Shown here in pieces: positions 6,001 to 7,266 of a stretch of 7,266 nt of DNA. Both the position numbers and the translations under genes were made by a program. The notes below the pieces were generated by a model, which did no database searches, was not told the origin of the DNA, and worked only from the letters and a program-made list of their open reading frames with translations. The stretch lies in the NCBI GenBank assembly GCA_903927685.1, contig CAIYOB010000075.1:1-7266 (forward strand), given 5' to 3'. Source of the stretch: an uncultured Planctomycetaceae bacterium. Its GTDB lineage: Bacteria; Planctomycetota; Planctomycetia; Pirellulales; Pirellulaceae. Every line of letters begins with the position of its first letter. The stretch's first letter is position 1.

Positions 6001-7266
6001 GCTCACCGATGTGAATCTCACGGTGGACATCGAGCACGTGAGCTTGGGCCAGCTGACCCTGTACCTGCTCAGCCCCACCGGCACGCGGGTCGAGCTGGCC
6101 GCCGGCGTGGGCGGGGAGGAAGCCGATTTCGCCGGGACGACGTTCGATGACAGCGCCTGCCTGCCGATCGACGACGCCACCGCAACGGCCCCGTACTCCG
6201 GCAGCTACCGGCCGCAGGGTGCGTTGACCGACCTGTTCGGCGAAGATCCCAACGGCGTCTGGATCTTGGTGATTCAGGACACCGCCAGCGGCGACAGCGG
6301 CAGACTGAACGCCTGGTCGCTGGAGATCACGACGACCAGCGGCTCCGCGACCGTCACCGGCGGCAGCCCCAGTCCGTTTGCCGCGGACCGGATGATCCAC
6401 TACGAAGTCACCGTGGCGACGGGCGAGTCGCTGCAGCGCGATTTCGGCAACTACCGCACGGGCCGTGTCAGCGGCCAGAAGTTCACCGACCTGAACGGCG
6501 ATCACAAACGAGGTGCGGACGAAGCGGGGATGCCCTACGTCACCATCTACGCCGACTTGAACGACAACCGCCGCCTGGACCGTCAGGAACCGTTCACGAT
6601 CACCGCGGCCGACGATCCTCGCACGCAGCAGGACGAGGCGGGGACCTTCACGCTGCAGGCCCTGCCGCCGGGCGACTACGTGATTCGCGAAGTCCTGCCG
6701 CCGCTGACCGTCCAGACGGTCCCGGCACCCTTGCCGGGCAGCACCGTCTCGCCGGGATACGCGGTGAATATGCGTTCGGGGGCGACGGTGGACAGCCTGG
6801 TGTTCGGCAACCAGCCCCTGGGCGAAATCCGCGGCGTCAAGTGGCTGGACCGCGACGGCGACGGCCTCCGCGAATCGGGCGAGCCGGGCCTGGCCGGTGT
6901 GACGATCTACGTGGACCTGAACCGCAACGGGATGCTGGATGCGAGCGAGCCGACCGCGGTTACGCAAAACGACAATCCCCGGACCGTCGGCGTCGACGAG
7001 ACCGGACAGTACACGCTGACCCGGCTGGCGGTCGGCCAGTACACGGTGCGCGAAGTCGTACCGCTCGGCTTTTTCCAGTCCTTCCCGGACGCGGCTCAGC
7101 TGGGGCAGCACACGGTCGACGTCAAGTCGCAGCAAGTTCTGCGCGGGATCGACTTTGGCAATCGGCCCAAGGACGAGGGAATCTGCGGCGAGAAGTCCCA
7201 GGACCGCAACGGCCACGGCCGCCGCGAGCCCGACGAACCGGGCCTGGCCGGCGTCACGATCTACGC
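1..7266 (+). CDS. Giant modular calcium-binding surface/secreted protein (internal fragment; RTX, SdrD-B-like and P-domain)
   Basis: One reading frame (first complete codon at base 2) runs through the whole window: 2421 codons, no stop, open at both ends, so start, signal peptide, anchor and true length are not visible. Order by local residue: tandem helical-plus-beta units 1-1136; acidic linker 1137-1182; beta module with EF-hand 1183-1379; beta lead-in 1380-1477; RTX nonapeptides 1478-1733; SdrD-B-like domains from 1772 on, with a P-domain at about 1989-2111. The protein is rich in Asp, Glu, Gly and Thr, with only about 18 Lys and 12 Cys by eye. No catalytic motif was recognised. RTX, EF-hand and SdrD-B loops are known calcium sites in exported proteins, so an extracellular calcium-stabilised stalk or adhesin is inferred. 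Third positions are strongly G/C; only about five TTA, CTA or TCA codons occur. The frame is certain; the biological role is not known. Confidence 0.96.
2..601 (+). other. Composite unit 0 (C-terminal part, cut by window edge), beta-rich
   Basis: Residues 1-200. This is a beta-rich stretch of alternating hydrophobic and small or polar residues. It carries the motif VWLVENPAGNPNLSF (bases 245-289), which matches motifs in the two following units, FVIVNPPANPDL and FYLVTNPTTEPDV. A later block (bases 374-547) has IYVSELTASPAAVV followed by alternating strands and resembles bases 1922-2059 and 2822-2977. The helical block expected to start this unit would lie before base 1. No named domain was recognised; the repeat relationship is seen by eye and not scored. 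Confidence 0.6.
602..2074 (+). repeat. Composite unit 1: helical block plus beta blocks, longest copy
   Basis: Residues 201-691. It opens with a short beta stretch and a hydrophobic helical block (bases 638-868) containing LPLLNQSLGKLLGFADGL. An extra charged and helical segment follows (bases 869-1297, residues 290-432), which unit 2 lacks. Next comes a beta region with FVIVNPPANPDL (1514-1549), then a 62-residue inserted beta domain (1694-1879), and a closing block with IGAIPLTSLFDPATV near 1961-2008. The order helical block, NP motif block, closing block is the same as in unit 2. The hydrophobic helices contain polar and charged residues and do not look like membrane spans. Function unknown; a structural role in an extracellular stalk is inferred. 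Confidence 0.6.
1694..1879 (+). other. Small Ig-like beta insert inside unit 1
   Basis: Residues 565-626. The segment shows a short beta-sandwich pattern: QIELNDTPLYDD, a hydrophobic strand, then GTDYTV, a glycine turn, WLVFTSRADGTEVSVDYQTV at its end. The pattern 'xTDYTV ... LxFxS ... GxxVxVDY' recurs in small Ig-like add-on domains of bacterial and phage surface proteins. I know this as a general pattern and do not assign a named family. No counterpart is evident in unit 2, so it looks like an insertion between the repeated blocks of unit 1. Confidence 0.45.
2075..3106 (+). repeat. Composite unit 2: helical block plus beta blocks
   Basis: Residues 692-1035. A helical block (to about base 2353) contains LPLVGDGFNTAGTFVERL at 2255-2308, the best preserved example of this motif. 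It is followed by beta strands and FYLVTNPTTEPDV (2645-2683), then a block at 2822-2977 with VTFDQLFELVEL and alternating strands. A Cys occurs in LTCTGL (3065-3082). From the LP motif to the NP motif is 387 bases here against about 735 in unit 1, because unit 1 has an added segment. The unit is probably a folded module of an elongated surface protein. I recall LPLVGD-type motifs from other giant planctomycete proteins but cannot name a family. Confidence 0.6.
3107..3409 (+). repeat. Composite unit 3: helical start, followed by different C-terminal half
   Basis: Residues 1036-1136. Long amphipathic helices are predicted from the heptad-like spacing of Leu, Ile and Val, for example EPIEPVIRLLKTEVPGV (bases 3167-3217) and the acidic helix ending DALDTLLQIADSLETLDDG (3317-3373). 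VPGVTQLSEAAGKGSVTF (3206-3259) corresponds to the LP motifs of units 1 and 2, though it is the weakest match. Unlike units 1 and 2, no NP-type beta block follows. The array instead ends in an acidic linker and the EF-hand module, so this may be the capping unit. Confidence 0.5.
3410..3547 (+). other. Acidic, probably disordered linker
   Basis: Residues 1137-1182. The segment is dominated by Gly, Glu, Asp and Ser (for example GEAGDEGWAEDVDVEQ, bases 3416-3463) with almost no hydrophobic core positions until a short helix, IKSLLQQIEE, at its end. It separates the repeat array from the EF-hand module and is inferred to be a flexible hinge. Confidence 0.55.
3548..4138 (+). other. Beta-rich module ending in an EF-hand segment
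   Basis: Residues 1183-1379. It begins with LLGQPFDVISYELPYFELPF (bases 3596-3655) and an aromatic and proline-rich stretch, FPVWTPPPISVEVGL. Next come NASIFADLSMGYDSHGLETG and FFDGFYFGD, a strand segment, SAGVEGEIRADVLANW, then the EF-hand loop and a Cys pair in DCDGIACVF (3998-4024). From memory, a very similar order (LLGQ, F-P-x-PPPI, GYDxxGL, dGFY, EF-hand) recurs in other giant bacterial, mainly planctomycete, surface proteins; I could not check this. It follows the last helical unit and looks like its closing half. Its molecular role is unknown. Confidence 0.55.
3947..3982 (+). other. Canonical EF-hand calcium-binding loop
   Basis: Residues 1316-1327 read DLDSDGKIHLDE. Asp at loop positions 1, 3 and 5, Gly at 6, Ile at 8 and Glu at 12 fit the EF-hand consensus exactly. 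It is flanked by plausible helices (RADVLANW before, LEQIV after). Only one loop is present, so either a single site or pairing with another molecule is possible. Confidence 0.85.
4139..4432 (+). other. Beta lead-in to the RTX beta-roll
   Basis: Residues 1380-1477. Alternating strands (VSVAGTLILHAGAFAGQR, bases 4193-4246; FTVTETAPGVYTVEGLGL, 4282-4335) lead to IFFDGGAGNDALRLEDVTV (4361-4417). That segment contains one isolated RTX-like nonapeptide, GGAGNDALR (4373-4399), before the main array. Such a strand segment with a stray repeat commonly caps RTX beta-rolls. No separate domain family was recognised. Confidence 0.5.
4433..4897 (+). repeat. RTX nonapeptide array, block 1: 17 tandem copies
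   Basis: Residues 1478-1632 form 17 consecutive nonapeptides of type GGxGxDxUx with no gap, plus a closing GG. Examples are GGSGNDTLT, GDAGNDILD, GGSGNDQIF and GGTGGDTLD. This is the HemolysinCabind/RTX repeat, which folds into a parallel beta-roll binding calcium between turns and is typical of exported proteins. Weak copies are GGAGDDTGD (copy 8, Gly where the hydrophobic residue belongs) and GRTEDDTLC (copy 10). Two copies contain Cys (GGTANDCLD and GRTEDDTLC). The DNA itself is repetitive: gatacgctcgacggcg occurs at both 4745 and 4854. Confidence 0.95.
4898..5011 (+). other. 38-residue non-RTX interruption of the beta-roll
   Basis: Residues 1633-1670. The segment has no RTX motif. It includes a short strand, QVTLITTAFGIDLG (bases 4919-4960), and an acidic stretch, DRDPETGSDAADSLW. 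It splits the calcium-binding repeats into two blocks and probably loops out of the roll or caps block 1. Confidence 0.6.
5012..5200 (+). repeat. RTX nonapeptide array, block 2: 3 + 2 copies
   Basis: Residues 1671-1733. Three nonapeptides, GGLGNDLLV, GDAGGDSLD and GSWGNDVLL (bases 5012-5092), are followed by a 16-residue spacer (5093-5140) and two more, GGPGDDFVC and GSRGTDTIY, with a final GG (5141-5200). The copies are more divergent than in block 1, with Trp, Cys and Arg at turn positions. It is probably a second short beta-roll or the frayed end of the first. Confidence 0.85.
5201..5314 (+). other. Linker between the RTX region and the SdrD-B-like array
   Basis: Residues 1734-1771. A short predicted helix, SPEALAKVLAEEGGE (bases 5207-5251), is followed by an extended Thr-rich segment with one Cys (FSCQATPTYTRAET). 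No domain was recognised; it joins the calcium-binding roll to the first Ig-like repeat. Confidence 0.5.
5315..5611 (+). other. SdrD-B/Cna-B-like domain 1
   Basis: Residues 1772-1870. It starts GSVSGRVFLDQNADGVRDSD, with the loop DQNADGVRDSDE at bases 5342-5377 and GLAGWTVQVWD after it. The core strands are GTYTISGLAYGTYTIHQV, and the end LDLDFGAQF is the FGN-type terminus. This matches the SdrD-B-like (Cna-B fold) module known from staphylococcal Sdr proteins and widespread in bacterial surface proteins, where it acts as a calcium-stabilised rod segment. Only the first of the two loops seen in domains 3 and 4 is present. Confidence 0.88.
5615..6454 (+). other. SdrD-B-like domain 2, split by an inserted P-domain
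   Basis: Residues 1872-2151. The first part has LWGYKFHDLNGNGVRDGGE with the loop DLNGNGVRDGGE (bases 5645-5680), a second acidic segment, DLDDDEVYDPATE (5759-5797), and the core strands GVYSFSGVTPGTYTVRE and GWIQSLP. The expected last strand and FGN end do not follow directly. They appear after the P-domain as HYEVTVATGESLQRDFGNY (6398-6454). The parts before and after the insert together make one complete SdrD-B-like fold. Confidence 0.8.
5966..6334 (+). other. Proprotein convertase P-domain (P_proprotein-like)
   Basis: Residues about 1989-2111. The hallmarks are in order: LTDVNLTVDIEHVSLGQLTL (bases 6002-6061), LLSPTGTRVEL (the 'SPxGT' strand), TTFDDSACLP, a YSGSYRPQGALTDLFGEDPN stretch (6194-6253), and the closing NGVWILVIQD with SGDSGRLNAWSLEI. 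The family is best known as the domain following subtilisin-like and convertase catalytic domains and also occurs alone in bacterial surface proteins. No S8 catalytic triad is encoded in this window, so here it is probably a binding or stabilising module. It sits between the penultimate and last strands of an SdrD-B-like domain. Confidence 0.88.
6461..6820 (+). repeat. SdrD-B-like domain 3 with two degenerate calcium loops
   Basis: Residues 2154-2273. It begins GRVSGQKFTDLNGDHKRGAD and ends VDSLVFGNQPL. Two 12-residue loops lie exactly 66 bases apart: DLNGDHKRGADE (6488-6523) and DLNDNRRLDRQE (6554-6589). Both have lost the Gly at loop position 6, and the first also has Gly at position 9, so calcium binding may be weakened. 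Core strands FTLQALPPGDYVIREVLP are typical. It is the first of a regular tandem run, 120 residues from its loop to the loop of domain 4. Confidence 0.86.
6821..7171 (+). repeat. SdrD-B-like domain 4 with two intact calcium loops
   Basis: Residues 2274-2390. It begins GEIRGVKWLDRDGDGLRESG and continues EPGLAGVTIYVDLNRNG. The loops are DRDGDGLRESGE (6848-6883) and DLNRNGMLDASE (6914-6949), again 66 bases apart. Both keep acidic or Asn residues at positions 1, 3 and 5, Gly at 6 and Glu at 12. The core is GQYTLTRLAVGQYTVREVVP, followed by GFFQSFP, with the end LRGIDFGNRPK. This is the best preserved copy and is probably calcium-stabilised. Confidence 0.9.
7172..7266 (+). repeat. SdrD-B-like domain 5 (N-terminal part, cut by window edge)
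   Basis: Residues 2391-2421. The segment DEGICGEKSQDRNGHGRREP is followed by DEPGLAGVTIYA. The loop DRNGHGRREPDE (7202-7237) is 354 bases (118 residues) after that of domain 4. The stretch from 7235 matches that from 6881 in about 28 of 31 bases, differing only at third codon positions. The opening strand is divergent (ICGEKSQD against IRGVKWLD), and His replaces the acidic residue at loop position 5. A second loop would be expected just past the window end. Confidence 0.82.

Noticed and set aside
5966..6334. P-domain taken as a sign of a subtilisin-like protease
   Set aside because: No Asp/His/Ser catalytic motifs of the S8 family are seen on either side in the window. The upstream sequence is RTX and SdrD-B-like, so an enzyme call is unsupported.
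5711..7216. Second long minus-strand open frame (about 500 codons)
   Set aside because: It is in the same complementary phase and is bounded by the + strand CTA codon at 5711. It lies opposite clear SdrD-B-like and P-domains and shows no motif of its own.

Overview
The window lies wholly inside one giant protein-coding gene on the + strand. Reading codons from base 2, the frame is open from the first complete codon to the last base: 2421 codons with no stop, no start site and no frameshift. Both ends of the protein lie outside the window. Residue numbers below are local (residue 1 = bases 2-4). No RNA gene, intergenic gap, promoter, terminator, CRISPR array or insertion sequence is visible. 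The long open frames on the other strand are codon-bias shadows.

The encoded protein is a very acidic, lysine-poor, modular surface or secreted protein. Layout: (1) residues 1-1136 (bases 2-3409), a tandem array of a large composite unit that I cannot assign to a named family, each unit made of a hydrophobic helical block followed by beta-rich blocks; one unit is cut by the left edge, two are complete and one is a helical start; (2) residues 1137-1182, an acidic linker; (3) residues 1183-1379 (bases 3548-4138), a beta-rich module carrying a textbook EF-hand loop; (4) residues 1380-1477, a beta lead-in; (5) residues 1478-1733 (bases 4433-5200), RTX calcium-binding nonapeptides: 17 in unbroken register, then 3, then 2; (6) residues 1772 to the end (bases 5315-7266), at least five SdrD-B/Cna-B-like domains, the second interrupted by a proprotein convertase P-domain.

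The organism is probably a GC-rich Planctomycetota bacterium (Pirellulales-like). This is inferred from gene size, strong G/C third-position bias and the combination of RTX, SdrD-B-like and P-domains, which I recall from giant planctomycete surface proteins; it is not proved by the sequence. Because only one gene is present, nothing can be said about an operon. The modules together suggest a long, calcium-stiffened extracellular stalk or adhesin, with the RTX and SdrD-B segments as calcium-dependent spacers and the P-domain as a possible interaction or stabilising module. No enzymatic active site was recognised.

The most novel-looking part is the composite tandem unit of the first half, together with the P-domain nested inside an SdrD-B-like fold and the paired calcium loops at a fixed 22-residue spacing.
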